64,000 nt of DNA from Branchiostoma floridae (lineage: Eukaryota > Chordata > Leptocardii > Amphioxiformes > Branchiostomatidae). Position 1 is the first letter of the stretch. The number at the start of each line of letters is the position of its first letter. The translations under genes and the position numbers were made by a program. The stretch is from positions 4,176,524 through 4,240,523 of the forward strand of contig NC_049989.1 in assembly GCF_000003815.2 (NCBI RefSeq), in the 5' to 3' direction. Below the pieces are notes generated by a model. It was not told where the DNA came from and made no database searches. It saw only the letters and a program-made list of their open reading frames with translations. Of the stretch, positions 32,461 to 44,842 are shown one piece after another.

Positions 32461-33710
32461 TATATGTCACAGTGGAGATCACGATCCAGGAGAATCGCCG
32501 ATACTCCTAGGAGAGATCCGATCCCAAACTCAAACGATGCTAAGATGTATGAAACAGCAATAATTTTTTTGATAAACAATGATTTTATTCGGTATTAATG
32601 CAAACCTACTAACTCATTACCAACTACACTCAAGCCTACTTGTGTCACTTCTACAATGTTAACTTCACCGAAGACTATCACACTTGAGTCACTTCTGCAA
32701 CTTTACTCAAGGTACACTATAGTATATAGCATCACTTTCATGGTAAATTTCATGTGAGTATGTTTTCTGATAAAGTAATTTCTGATAAAGTAATTTCTTT
32801 TAAAGTAGTGGCAAAAATCTTATATTATGTGAAAGACACCAACAGGTGATCAAACAATGTGTCAGTATGCAAATTTCACGGCTTTGGAAGAACAATAACA
32901 ACTGTAAAGTTGTCAAACAGGTGTCAAAAAATCAAGCAGAGTTTCAAGATATTACTCACAATTTCACACCTATTGAGTACATTCACTAGTCAGACGTGTA
33001 TGGCATCAGTTCACAACTTTTGAAGAACAATAACCATTGTAAAGTGATCAAACAGGTGTCAAACAGAGTTTGCATGCCCCCAAGACATATAAGGGCAAAT
33101 TTCTCCCTCCAGCCAGTTCCTTGTATCCTTGAGTATAGTTCTGGGAAAGACACAAATGTGGTAATGTTGAAATGATGCTATATACTATATGATAGTGTGG
33201 TTGCCTTAGTATAGTTGTAGTGACACCAGTAGTGATGACACGAAAGAAGAAGAAGACCAGTATGGTATCTTGAGTATAGTTGTAGAAGTGACAATAGTGA
33301 GGTAGCATTGAGTAGAAGTGTGCATTGAGTTAAGTTGCAGAAGTGACTCAAGTGTGATAGTCTTCGGTGAAGTTAACATTGTAGAAGTGACACAAGTAGG
33401 CTTGAGTGTAGTTGGTAATGAGTTAGTAGGTTTGCATTTGAAACTGAATAAAATCATTGTTTATCAAAAAAAATTATAGCTGTTTCATACATCTTAGCAT
33501 CGTTTGAGTTTGGATAGGAGTTTCTCCTAGGAGAGATCCCGATTGCAATCTGTACTAGGAGAATCGCCGACTCTACTAGTACAGATTGCGATCGGGATCT
33601 GTTTCTTATACATGTATCTATCGTAGTTTCTCCTAGGAGAAACTCCGATCGTGATCTCTCCTAGGAGGATCGGCGATTCTCCTGGATCGTGATCTCCACT
33701 GTGACATATA
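32461..33710. mobile_element. Large foldback (inverted-repeat) element
   Basis: The left arm (about 32461-32712) starts TATATGTCACAGTGGAGATCACGATCC. It is mirrored by the right arm (about 33318-33710), which ends GGATCGTGATCTCCACTGTGACATATA. The shared inner part has TCATACATCTTAGCATCGTTTGAG, AATCATTGTTTATC, GTTGGTAATGAGTTAGTAGGTTTGCAT and GTCTTCGGTGAAGTTAACATTGTAGAAGTGACAC. The right arm carries about 120 bp more, containing nested palindromes (33530-33650). The loop holds a further duplication, GAAGAACAATAAC..TGTAAAGT..TCAAACAGGTGTCAAA, at 32886-32930 and 33012-33063. No transposase frame is visible. TA may be the target duplication. Confidence 0.85.
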
Positions 33711-36348
33711 TATATCTTTGCTGGATGAATGCAGTCTTCTGTATGACAAATCATAAGAGTCATAGTCATATAACTTAGAAACACAGGTGCATCTGCTATC
33801 ACTTTGTCGTCCAATGACCATGAAATTGCACATAACCTTGAAGCTACTTGAACGTGTACTTGTATGTAACAGTCTATAAAATTGCTATCAATTACCTCAC
33901 AGCCTGCTGGTTAAGAGCTGGACCCCTTTCCACAAGTCTGCTCTGCATTAATGCTCTTGAAAATAGCAAAGCTCCACAGATGGGTGTTTTAGAGACCTGT
34001 GGACATGAAGATGCATGTGCTGATGGGTGAGGTGTCAACATCAGCATTCAGGTCGGCTATTCCAGTGTCAGTTGCTTGACACTTTTCCTCCACTGTTTCT
34101 AATTGCAGTGATGCCCATGAGGCAGTTGGCTTGCATGTGTACAAATTGGTACAGTGAAGACCTCAGGGAGCAGACAGGCATCTTTGTTGAAGCTCAGTCT
34201 TACTGTTGCTCCCTACAATCTTTGGCATGAACCTTCATAACTGTAATGAGGCACTTGAGCTCTGGAGACGTCTGTTAACATCTTGAAGTATCTTGAAGAC
34301 ACATGGTATGAAAAAAGAAATGTGGCATGTGATGTTCTTTTGCAGCCTTAAGTCAAGAATATGAGAGGGTTACATATGACCTATCTTTTAGCTTGGAGTT
34401 CTGGACCTGTGGCTAAATCCCTGTACTAACTGTACCCAGTGGCACAAATCCCTAGTGAGGACGGTTTTGAAGATTCGAGCCTGATGCATGGTTTACAAAT
34501 GGGCGAGAAGGAAGGACCTCTTACTGTAAATTGCAGATTGCTCTCAAGCGAGTCATCCATGGTGGAAAGGGTCCTCCTGGTATTGACAGATCTGCAGCAG
34601 ATTGCTAGCTGCAAGGTGTTATGGGAAGTGTCCTGTCGTGTAGGTTGTAGCACTTCGACTGAACCTAAAGTATAACTATAACTATAAGGCTATGTTTATA
34701 TAGTATTATCTAAGATGATATCCCCTCTATAGTTTCCAAATATTGTGGCCGAAAAGATATTGTATATGTATGCAACAGACAAAATTCTGATGCAACAAGA
34801 CATTGGCCAAACATCCAACAGAAACCATGAGGAATTGTATTGTAACTACTGCAAGATAACAGGTTGGCAGTTCTGCTGAAATGCTATTTTTAGTTTTATA
34901 ACTAAATAGATTCGGGGGCAAATTTCAAATTGCATCAATCCGTGGTGGATTTGATTATAGTGTAATATTTTATTATCTGATGGAAATGTCAGGCTCTTCA
35001 ATTTTGTTACTTGAGGGGACAGAGTGATGGAATATTATCCAGGGAGGACAGGCATATGATGTATGACATACATACTACAGAGTTGGCCTTGACCATCATT
35101 CTGTCCAGTGGTAAAGGTAGGTATGGTTTATGGGTATACTTTACATCAACCCGGCTGGAATAAAGATTGTCACTTGTTGTAAACAGTGTCTAAACAGCCA
35201 CTTGTGGGTACAGTGTATGAAGGTGGCACTTTTATAGCACTGAAAGTGGATGTAGGGACCCACTTCTAAATAATAAAGACAAGTGAACTTAGCTATTATA
35301 CATTGTTGAATAGGTGCTTCCGTGTAGAGTTAAAAACTGTGCTGTTTATAAATGGATTATTCTCAGGGATTTATGCAAGAGAATTGTTTATCCTGCCTCA
35401 TTGTATCTACTGTATGTGCGACTGTCCACTCGAAATTCATTTCGGAAAATTCAGGTACACAGGAAAACATTTGAGTACACAAGCTTTTATAATTTTTTCT
35501 GACACTTGAATTTCAAGAATATTTTGTATGCCAGTGTACAACAGTATTTTTTACACACATAAGCCTATACAAGTGTCTAGGTTCTGTGATGCACACACAG
35601 TCAATTATGAGGTGCACAGCTCCAATTTTGGGTTCGCATAGGTGTGTCTCCACCTAGTATTTTGAGCCCTGTTAGTATTACTCACCCTCATGCATAATAT
35701 TTAAAAGTACACACAGAAGTATCACTAATCAAAAATACATCCCCGGGGAGAGACGGCCTGTTGTAACACGGGGTATCGGGTTACGCCACTCATGTTTCCA
35801 CATTTACATAACAGGTGATACAGGTGTTTTCATTCAGGGGTTGGCAGGTAGTTAGTGTTAACAGGGCCTGTGGACAGTTCCATTGGTCATTACTACAGAG
35901 GGGATTGACTGGAAGCATTGAAAGAAAGAGATATCTAAATGGAATTAACATGTTGCTGTTGTATTTTCTTCCTACGACCACCAGTATATGTATAAGGGAT
36001 GTGTACCTAACAGTACCGTGAAAATTTATACTGTTTTAGGTTGGGATAGAGCGTAGGAAAAGTTCTAAATGCTTATATTGGATATAGTATGTAAGACATT
36101 GTCATCATTTTGTGTACATGTTTTGAATTTGCGAAAGGGAATTTGTATGGGTAAAATCTTTGATGTTCTAGCATTGAGCTTGATGATTAACTAGTCTGAG
36201 AAAAATCCACATGTTTATGAACTTGTCTGTCGGAGCCTCTGGACTGTGAAAAGGTCGCAGACAGTAACCCCCCATTTCCGACTGGTGCTTTTGGGGGAAT
36301 CGGCCCTCCAGAGGACTGGAGGTCTGCCAAATGGCATGAGAGTTCTCT
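33711..36348. other. Intronic, nothing recognised
   Basis: No exon or known repeat stands out. The open frame at 34439-34675 has no family features and no splice context. Confidence 0.45.
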
Positions 36349-36790
36349 GGTGCATGATACAGAGAGTGCTGAATGAGTCCCAAATTTGTTTGTGTTACAG
36401 GCTATGAACAACTTATTTTGCCTGTTAGAATTTGTCCATTCATTGGCGATAAGAGAATTCTCCATAGCAATTACCAGCAGATGATAATAGTTAGTTTAGT
36501 CTTGGTCAAACTACTGTTTTAGATTCAAAATAGCACGAGATTCGTCTGGTGCATGATACAGAGAGTGCTGAAGGAGTCCCAAATTTGTTTGTGTTACCAA
36601 CTTACCAGAGTATGAACTTGTCTGCCTGTTAGAATGTGTCCATTGAAAGGTGGGCAAAGAATTCTCCATATGAGTTACAGGCAGATGATAACATTTAGTT
36701 TAGTTGTGGTCAATTTACAGTATTCATTGCAGTTACAGGCAAATGGTAACAATTAAGTTAGTTGTGGTCAAACTACCGTATTTAGATTCA
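36349..36790. repeat. ~190 bp tandem duplication with a third partial copy
   Basis: CTGGTGCATGATACAGAGAGTGCTGAA...GAGTCCCAAATTTGTTTGTGTTAC occurs at 36349 and 36549. Each is followed by GCCTGTTAGAAT.TGTCCATT, GAATTCTCCATA and CAGATGATAA...GTTAGTTTAG..TGGTCAA. A partial third copy of the end covers about 36735-36790. Confidence 0.85.
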
Positions 36791-39000
36791 CTTAAGAATT
36801 AATGCCTGTCTCAATAATATATTCATATTCAACTGTTGAATTAGGTTTTGGCGTTTTGCAGATGTGGGAATGGGACAATGTGTATGCCTATTCTTGTCAT
36901 TTCAATGTAAGCTTTTTACCTTCCTTGTCAGGTTGGGTCTTTCAGCTGATCTGGACAATGTGCTGTCTGTAACAAAGCTTCTCCATTACAGCCTTTCTAG
37001 TCTCCTTGTTACCTTTGCCAATCACAAGAAGGTCATGTTTTCAGTACCATTTGTATGGACGTATGTTTGCATCTATATAGACTGCACAGACAGTTTGTGT
37101 TCATTTGCAAAATTCCAAATTGCCCCTGTAGGTATCTTTAGTGAGAGACATTGAGAGTATATAGCTGGAAAATGATGGAAATTTCATTTTTGTAATTCAG
37201 TTGCTTATGTTGAGATTAACATCCTTATACGTTATGCAAATTAGAACATGTTTTCTATATTTGATGAAACAGTAATTGTTTGCCAATATGCTCCGGGGTT
37301 GTAAAACTCCAGATCCAGGCTGCCTTACCTCCAGGCTGTGCAATTTACTGCTTGTCCTATAACCCCCCAATTCATTCCAAGGAAAGGTCTGCACAGCAAA
37401 TAGACAACTGGAGAGGACCAACATTTACATCAAATCTACAATAATGCTGCTGTCCTGTGTTGGCTATTGTTAGAGATATACTAGTGACAGATCATGATGG
37501 CAGTAACTAATCATTTTGCCCTTGGATGTACTAACTTGCTGTTAAATGATTTATAATTAATGTATTCCTTTTTATTGTTGAGCATTTATCTACCATGAAC
37601 AGCTTTCTAGGCTGTCTAGCTTTAGAGATAAACTGTTATTCCAGACAGATCTTTCTTCAGACACCCTTTGTGGCTCAAGAAGAGAGAGAATGTACCTACA
37701 AATTACAATATATCTACCGGTAGTGCATGATTTGTCTGGGATTTCCTTGAATGGCAATTACCCCCGAGGCCCATGCAGGTGAAAAAAAGAGCCAAGAGCA
37801 TGTACTAATGATTTCGTGCACACGTGAGGGTGCGTAGGTCACACCTGTCCACAGGTGTGCTCACCTGAACCACTCACCTTCAATCACAACAAAAGACCGC
37901 AGATGGAATACAGTTTGTTTCCATTGTGTGATTCTTGTGTGAGTTTCCCACATGGAGCCAGCAAGTAACCAGCAGTTATTGTACCAGTTTCTAATCACAT
38001 AATTGGTGATTATGTTAATGGCACTCAACGTCGCACAGTACTTTGTGTTTTGGTTTTCACGGCTGCTGTCAACTCAAACAGTAGCTACAACTCAACCTGG
38101 AATATGTGTGAGAAGATTCTGAATTTTATATATCAATCTACATTTACGATCTCTGAATGATTGTTTGACTACAGCCTTTGCTGTGGCTTTAGATACATGA
38201 ACTTGAAACTTACTCCTTACTCATCACTTGGATTCTGTGGCACAGTGAAAATCAGGAATTAGTCTTATCACTTCGTTCATGGTTGAAATGATACATGTAG
38301 ATGAAACATTGAAATCTCCCAAACACTGAGTATTTGAAAATCTACAGTTAATTCTGCTCATAAATGATCTGACGTAACTTTGAGCTTAAATGTGAAAGTT
38401 CATTAAATGGTGTATTGTGATGTCATGACCTGGGCATTTAGCACATGTACTAGTGTGATGTTGGGTGCTGCAGCTTTGATGTACAAAGTTGAAGTACAAA
38501 GGCCTGGAAGTCTGCCAAAGCTCAGATCCACCAGCACCTGTGCAGGTTGTCAGGAAGCATCTCCTAAACTCCAGACAAGAGAGAAGGAGACCCTGCAGAC
38601 TCCCACAGGTGTTGTAGATTAGCAGGGGAGTCAGAGGAGGTGTATTTGAAGTCATGCTGATTAGACCAATGTTAAACACAGCTTCTCCTACTGAAAATGG
38701 GGTCCAGGTTGGGCCAAAGTTGGCCAGCAATCCTATTAGACTGTGTATTTTTTTTAACGTCCAAGTAAAACTAATAGTGCTAATGCGTGTATCAACTAAT
38801 AATCAGTATCTTTTCATGGCCTTATAAAAAATTATTGTAAAGATCCGCACTTCAGCTTGGAGGCAGGATCATTTGAATCAGGTTGGAACAAATGTATCAA
38901 AGAAGTAAACAGGATATCGAGTGTGAGTGAGTAGAATGAGATTGCCTACATCTACACCAATCTTTTCTGAAATCAGCCAGAAGCAGTCATGTCTGACATG
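36791..39000. other. Intronic, possible regulatory patch at 37740-37990
   Basis: No gene recognised. The stretch around 37800-37880 concentrates E-box and T-box-like sites; see the separate entry. Confidence 0.4.
37819..37876. promoter_or_regulatory. Clustered E-box / T-box half-sites
   Basis: Within 60 bp there is CACGTG, then TCACACCT (37839-37846) facing AGGTGTGC (37853-37860), with CACCTG and CAGGTG overlapping them, then two further TCACCT motifs. The inverted TCACACCT/AGGTGTG pair resembles a spaced T-box palindrome. Function is not shown by sequence alone. Confidence 0.3.
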
Positions 39001-39192
39001 TTACCTCCACAAGAAATAGAGGTTTTATTTTTGAGCTGCCTGCCTGTCTTTCAATTTGTGCTTCTTGATATTTGTGATCTGCTAAACATAGAACCTGTGT
39101 ATGGATGGTAATTGATATTTGGTTTGTGGATAGTTGTTGGTAAGATGAAGGTGAAGGTCAATTTTGGGCCCCTGGTGTGTGACCTTGGTACT
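39001..39192 (+). repeat. Dispersed repeat with 'GGATATCTGTGGTCATCATAAC' motif, copy 2
   Basis: TTACCTCCACAAGAAATAGAGGTTTTATTTTTGAGC, GAACCTGTGTATGGATGGTAATTGATATTTGG and GATGAAGGTGAAGGTCAATTTTGGGCCCCTGGTGTGTGACCT. The 3' part is the best preserved of the four copies. Confidence 0.65.
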
Positions 39193-40191
39193 GAAGCAAA
39201 ATGACCATCTTTTGTCATTGCTGAATGTGCCCAAATTGGAAAATTTAAAATTTTTTTTTTAGCATAAAAGGCATCAGTGGGTACAGAGAAGGTTTATTAA
39301 AATATTTCAGAAATTGGTAAATACAAGATAAATACATGATAATATGTCATATGTCATTATGTGTCATATTTCATAGTAGTTTAAAGCAATACGGAAGAGT
39401 GAAATATATGAATATGATAACAGTTGTAATAAATAGCAGCAAATTACATCAAAGAGACCAAGAAAACCCTTTCTTCTGAATTGAAATCTCTGAGGTACTT
39501 CTACCTCCAGATCCTTGGGCGCAATTTGTTGTGATATGGAGCCGATTTCTGATTTTTCATTATCTGTGAATGATGCTAAACCAACTTCTCCCCCTCAAGG
39601 GATTCCAGTCAATCTCCTCCCCAGTAAAAGTGATTAAGGTATTCTGTGCTTTATGGCTCATGCTCGGCTCCAGCGTCGCTGTTGCTGTTCACAACACTTG
39701 TGTAAATCTGCTCCTTTTGACAATTTTGAAAGATTGCTAGTTACCTTAAACCGGAAGAATGTAGCAAATGCAACGTTTATTGCAATTATGCTTATTTAGA
39801 CTCATTTCCAATTTATGATAACGTATGGAGACAATTCGATTCTCTATGTTTATAATGTACCCCTACAGTTGTAAGGAATGGAACGTTAAATGTTAACATA
39901 GCTGGCTCCCTTAATGATACTTAGACATTAAACTATAGCCCCATTGTTCACACGTTCATGTTTATAGTCATTTGCTGCCCCAAGAGCCTTTTATGTACAC
40001 ATTGTCCCTTTAAAGTTATGTTTTACTGTGAAGTTGCTCTTAGCAGACACATAACTGGCCACATCCTACACTAAGTCCTATCATAAATCTCTTTACGAGT
40101 CTTAGATAACTTCTGCTTGGAGACCACTGGTATCACATTGGTGTTTTCTGTGTACAGTAGGCTTTGGAGGCACATTGATAACTTATCACAT
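39193..40191. other. Intronic, nothing recognised
   Basis: No gene or named repeat. Confidence 0.45.
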
Positions 40192-40351
40192 CCTAAATGC
40201 ATTTTAGTTTGCGGGGATTTAATTTCCCGGTATCGGAAAAAGGACTTTTTGCGGTAGCACCATGCACTGTAGTCTCTTACTGCCATAGAAATATGTTTGT
40301 GGTGAAGCCGCAAACATTAAACCACCGCAAAAGTTTCTGCATTTACAGTAT
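40192..40351. mobile_element. MITE of the 'AACCACCGCGAA' family, copy 3
   Basis: TAAATGCATTTTAGTTTGCGGGGATTTAATTTCCCGG, GTAGTCTCTTACTGCCATAG and AAACCACCGCAAAAGTTTCTGCATTTACAGTA. Its flanks carry a second, older direct repeat (CTTCTGCTTGGAGA...GGTATCACATTGGTGTTT near 40110, and CTTTTGCTTGGAGA...GGTATCACATTTGTGTTT near 40395). Confidence 0.85.
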
Positions 40352-41703
40352 ACCAATTCCTATTGTTAATTTCTTTGAGGATCTTCCAACTTTTGCTTGG
40401 AGAATAATGGGTATCACATTTGTGTTTCAAGTCTAAAGTTGGCTGCAGATTTGTCACGTCTTTAATGTCTTGCTCCTGAGTAGATAAGGGTTGATGTCGG
40501 GTTTGTGAGTGTTGTCATGTCAAGGTCACGGATTTAGCGGCCTCACAGTAAGGAGTAAGAGGGTGAAGTATCAACATGGGCTGGATTGGAAACATGTGAG
40601 GGAAATGTGAGTAGGGTGCATGGGAGCCACTGTTTGTTTCCACCATTACTGGGTACACGTATGTAGCTAGCCAGGATACCAGACCCTGGTCTGATCTCAA
40701 TAGTATCTTAATAATATCTATAATATCATACATCCAGACCCTTGTCTGATCTCAGTAATATCTATTGGCCCTGGAAACAGTCTAGTCTGTTTTTTTCCAC
40801 CATTATTACAGGGTAAATGTCTAGAGTGGTACATGTCTTACTCATGTGTACAGTGTAAAACTGTAAAGCCTTGCATATTTATGTTGAATAGTTTGGCACT
40901 GTCCCACAACCACCCAGCAGAAAAAGAATTGCAAACGAGACAAATCAAATTATGCTTTGGAGAGTCCCTTTAGAGTTATATTCTTCATGGTATACATGGT
41001 CTTGAGAGTGGGTGTTTTCACATCACTGGTGCCTAATATCATTTCGAACTGGGGCTTTGCTCAGTATACCATAGATGTAGACAGATTTTCATGTAAGTGG
41101 CAACGTACTAATGACTGTTATAGTTACATCAGTATGTAGTGTTCTGGGCGGGACAGTTATGGGGTGACAAGGTTTGAAACAATAGAACAAAGCCCTTGTT
41201 CGGCTCGACAAGGATATGTGTTAGTAATTGCCTTTTTCTCAATAGAGATGTTTTAAGACATATTAGCAAGGCCACCTGCTCCTTGTATGTATTACGTTTG
41301 TCAGTTGGTCTGCAGTCCACCATCACATTTACTGCATCACAAAGGAGGGGTGGCGATGAGCTGGCACCATTTGCGGTAGATGATTAATTTTAGAATTGGA
41401 ACTAGGTTAGTTGTGGCTTAGCACATGGCATCCTCAGCCCACAAAATCGATAGCTGTGAATGAATTGGCGCCTGAAGGGTTGCAGCCGGTAACCCTCCGT
41501 AACCTCTGGCAGACAGGAAAGGCCTGAAATTGTGACTGAAACATGAGCAAACGGAAAACAAAGCTGTCTCATTGAAGGTGTATTGCATGGATGCTTCATG
41601 TCTGCAAACACAAAACTGTACCTTTGTGGTATTTTCAAACTGACAGTGGTGGAGTGTCTGATTTGATTAACATACATATAAAACATGGCCTGTCTCAGTT
41701 TTC
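40352..41703. other. Intronic, nothing recognised
   Basis: No gene recognised. A short duplication (CCAGACCCTGGTCTGATCTCA / CCAGACCCTTGTCTGATCTCA) lies at 40678 and 40735. Confidence 0.45.
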
Positions 41704-41832
41704 AATCTCCAAGCAGATCTTATGGTGGTATAAGGAGTTGAACTGGCCAAGGAGCGTTCTGAGCCACCGGGATTCAGAACACTCCTTGGCCAGTTAAACT
41801 CCTTATGCCACCAGAAGATCTGCTTGGAGATT
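41704..41832. mobile_element. MITE of the 'CTCCAAGCAGATC' family, copy 4 (best preserved palindrome)
   Basis: AATCTCCAAGCAGATCTTATGGTGGTATAAGGAGTT is mirrored almost perfectly by AACTCCTTATGCCACCAGAAGATCTGCTTGGAGATT. The inner arms ACTGGCCAAGGAG.GTTCTGA and TCAGAACACTCCTTGGCCAGT also pair, so the whole 129 bp folds into one hairpin. Confidence 0.92.
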
Positions 41833-42589
41833 ACCGTTTCAGTAAGACTATTCTTTTAAATTAAAGAGATTGTCTGCTTTATAAGGACTTTTGTTTGTGA
41901 CTTTGAGTTTTAACCCTCATTCTGCCGTGATCCCATCTACCATAATTCATGTATGCATGCAAATTTATGGAATTTTCCAAGCACTAAATTGCAGGTAGCA
42001 TTTGTAACTCAGTACATGTGTAGTAATTTTCTGTAAGGTTTCAGTACTGTTGGATAACTGTGGCAGTAAAACGTGCAGAGCTACCCAGATTGTTTTACTG
42101 CACACATACATTATAGCTGTGCTTAGGATAACATAGCTTGGCACCACCTTACCGAAATGGATCCCCTGAGTGTGTCATTATCGTAGGAACGTAGGAGTTT
42201 AACTGCCAGTATTGCTGCATAGATCTATGATGGCTTATGTTATGGTTCTGATGCGAAGATACAAAGTCAAAACACATGTAACAGATATTACACCATATAG
42301 ATGAATTGTTCTATGTTATCAGTACACAAAGTACTTACAATGACATTCATTGCTATTCTGGCATGTACCCAAAAGCATATTCCAGAAGAAAGAACATTAT
42401 AGGAGAGGCAAAGCATAAAACAGCAGTATATGAAATAGGAGTGTTGGCGTTGAGAGAGCTGTTATCACGCTTCTACACATTTTCAACTTGTCTTGATTGT
42501 CGTTTTCTTGGAGCTGTCCCAAACTGAAGGTTTTAAATGCACACAATGGCGTAGGATAACAATGGGCAGATAAATATAGTAAACTGTGA
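41833..42589. other. Intronic, nothing recognised
   Basis: No gene or known repeat. Confidence 0.4.
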
Positions 42590-43145
42590 TGATGTTTAAG
42601 ATGACATTATGTGATATTGCTGTACTTTGTATTATAGACACTGTTATCACAGTTATTAAAGTCTGTAATCTGACTGTAATCAGAATGATAGTCATGAAGA
42701 TAACTATTAAGATACTATGATTCCTGGAATTTTCGTTTTTGTTTTATGTTCGGAATTTTTTTGATGATGGCTCTTTCCCTTGAACCAGGTGTTTTCATTA
42801 CTGTATGTGACATAGCACGCTCCATTTTCTCCTGACTGCAGAATTAAATCACCTTGAACTTAAAGGCATTCAAAATAGTTAACAGTGAGTGCCAGAAAGA
42901 ATGGTGGATTTGTGTTTGCAGTTTTCACGATGTCCGCTTCACTGCAAACTCAAAGCCACTGTGAACACTCCATTTTCCCGCTATCTAGAAATCAAATCCC
43001 TGTGAACTTTAAAGGCATGTACAGTGCACGATATTGCTGTTCAATGTTATACCATTACTGATATCATTCAGTTATCAAAGTACAATGACAGTAATCAGAA
43101 TGATAGTCTTGAAGATAACCGTTAAGCTACCTCACTACAGGACTA
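42590..43145. repeat. Duplicated ~120 bp segment flanking a MITE
   Basis: GATATTGCTGT...TTATCA.AGT...GTAATCAGAATGATAGTCATGAAGATAACTATTAAG at about 42612-42717 recurs at about 43030-43130 with few changes. The copies flank a decayed MITE. Confidence 0.7.
42902..43024. mobile_element. MITE of the 'AACCACCGCGAA' family, decayed copy 4
   Basis: TTCACGATGTCCGCTTCACTGCAAACTCAAAGCCACTGTGAACACTCCATTTTCCCGCTA and AATCAAATCCCTGTGAACTTTAAAGGCATGTACAGT follow the family order, but the left end is lost. Confidence 0.6.
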
Positions 43146-43180
43146 GGGATTTATGCTTGTAGAATGGTGAATGGTTAATG

Positions 43181-43855
43181 GTGATGTTTTAAAGATCATT
43201 CTTTTGCTGAAAATGTCCTTAAAACATACAGTATTTAGTGAGAAAGACGTATGACCATGACCTTGTAACACCCATGTACCCTGCACCCTGTAGAGATCTG
43301 TTTATATTTGCTGTTTGCCAGTGATGTTTTTTAAAGATCCTTATCTTTCATAAGGTATAATGTACAAGTCCTTCTTTTGCTGAAAATGTCCCTTAAACAG
43401 CCAGTATATAGTGAGAAAGACACATGACCATGACCTTGTAACACCCATGTACCCTGCACCCTGTAGAGATCTGTGTATATTTGCTGTTTGCCAGTCCCTC
43501 TGGTGATGTTTTAAAGATCCTTATCTTTTTTTAAGGTATAATGTCCTTCTTTTGCAAAAAAATTTCCTTTAATATGCTAGTATTTAGTGAGAAAGACACA
43601 TGACCATGACCGTGTAACACTCATGTACCCTGCACCCTGTAGAGATCTGTTTCTATTTGCTGTTGGCCGTGATGTTTTTTTTAAAGATCCTTATCTTTTA
43701 TAAGGTATAATGTACAAGTCCTTCTTTTGCTGAAAATGTCCCTTAAACAGCTAGTATTTAGTGACAAAGACACATGACCATGACCCTGTAACACCCATGT
43801 ACCCAGCACCCTGTAGAGATCTGTTTATATTTGCTGTTTGCCGGTCCCTGTGGTG
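43181..43855. repeat. Four-copy tandem repeat, unit 140-186 bp
   Basis: Units begin GTGATGTTTT..AAAGATC at 43181, 43321, 43503 and 43669. Each contains CTTCTTTTGC.AAAA..TTCC, TAGTGA.AAAGAC.CATGACCATGACC, GTAACAC.CATGTACCC.GCACCCTGTAGAGATCTGT and TTTGCTGTT. Copies differ mainly in the length of T runs and in whether a CTTATCTTT..TAAGGTATAATG block is present. Confidence 0.93.
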
Positions 43856-44802
43856 GGAGGCTGTGAGTTCCAATCAGCCATGGTGGGCAGGTAATCCACC
43901 CATCCTTCTTCTTGTCTGTGGAGAGGGGGGGAGATAAATGTGGTTCCTGCTCATGTGGAACTGAACATGTATGGGGTAGCAATGAGCCATGGGTGTGTCA
44001 AACAATGGACTAAACTACACCATGGGTTCTGGATATCAGACTGCTGGGGAAATTGAAATCAAACCGGGCTGTTCCCAGGATTGATGAACAGAGGAGGATC
44101 TGATCAAATGAGGTCGTTATCGCTGATTAGGAATGAATGAAAAGCCTCCATGTAGTGACTAGGATGAAAAATGTGTATGGTTGGTATCCAAACCTGCAAT
44201 AAAAGTCATAAGCAATACAGAGGCTTTCCTTGTGGCAGGATCTTTTGTCAAGTCGTTTGAGAAAAAGTTGTAGTAATTTTTAGTATACTACTGAAGATAT
44301 TTTCCCAAGAAGACAAGGATCCAACATCATCATCATCAAGGACCCAATAACATTGAAAAGTGTTGTATTCTTGTGCCCTGATTTGTTAACTAGAGCTATC
44401 ATGTACATATCGTAATGGATTGAAAGTATATTTCAGAAAAGGAAGGATTCTGTCGCTATGGTTACAGTAATCTGTGGTCGGCATTGATTTTCACTTGTAC
44501 TAGAAGCAGAGACAAGGGCAGGGCTTTGCTGAATATCAAGGCATGACCTTGTCTGAACTGGACCCTCACATTCTCATGCAGAAACAGATAAGTTTCACTG
44601 CCAAGTGGATTGGTTGACCGCCTTTCCCTGTCAGTCTACATCAGAGTACAGAAGAACAGAAAGACTGTAAGATGTTACAAATTATAGAAAAACTGGTCCA
44701 ACACTTCCTGCCACTCATGATCAATACGTCTGACTCTGACCTTTGTAGTCATCTTCTTACTTACTTCCTGCCACTCGAATAACTGCAAACATACTTTAAA
44801 CA

Positions 44803-44842
<40 letters not shown>

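Noticed and set aside
34439-34675. 78-codon plus-strand frame considered as a possible AUTS2 exon
   Set aside because: It contains none of the Lys/Arg-rich blocks expected after the EEDIIDGFA exon and no acceptor/donor pair bounds it.
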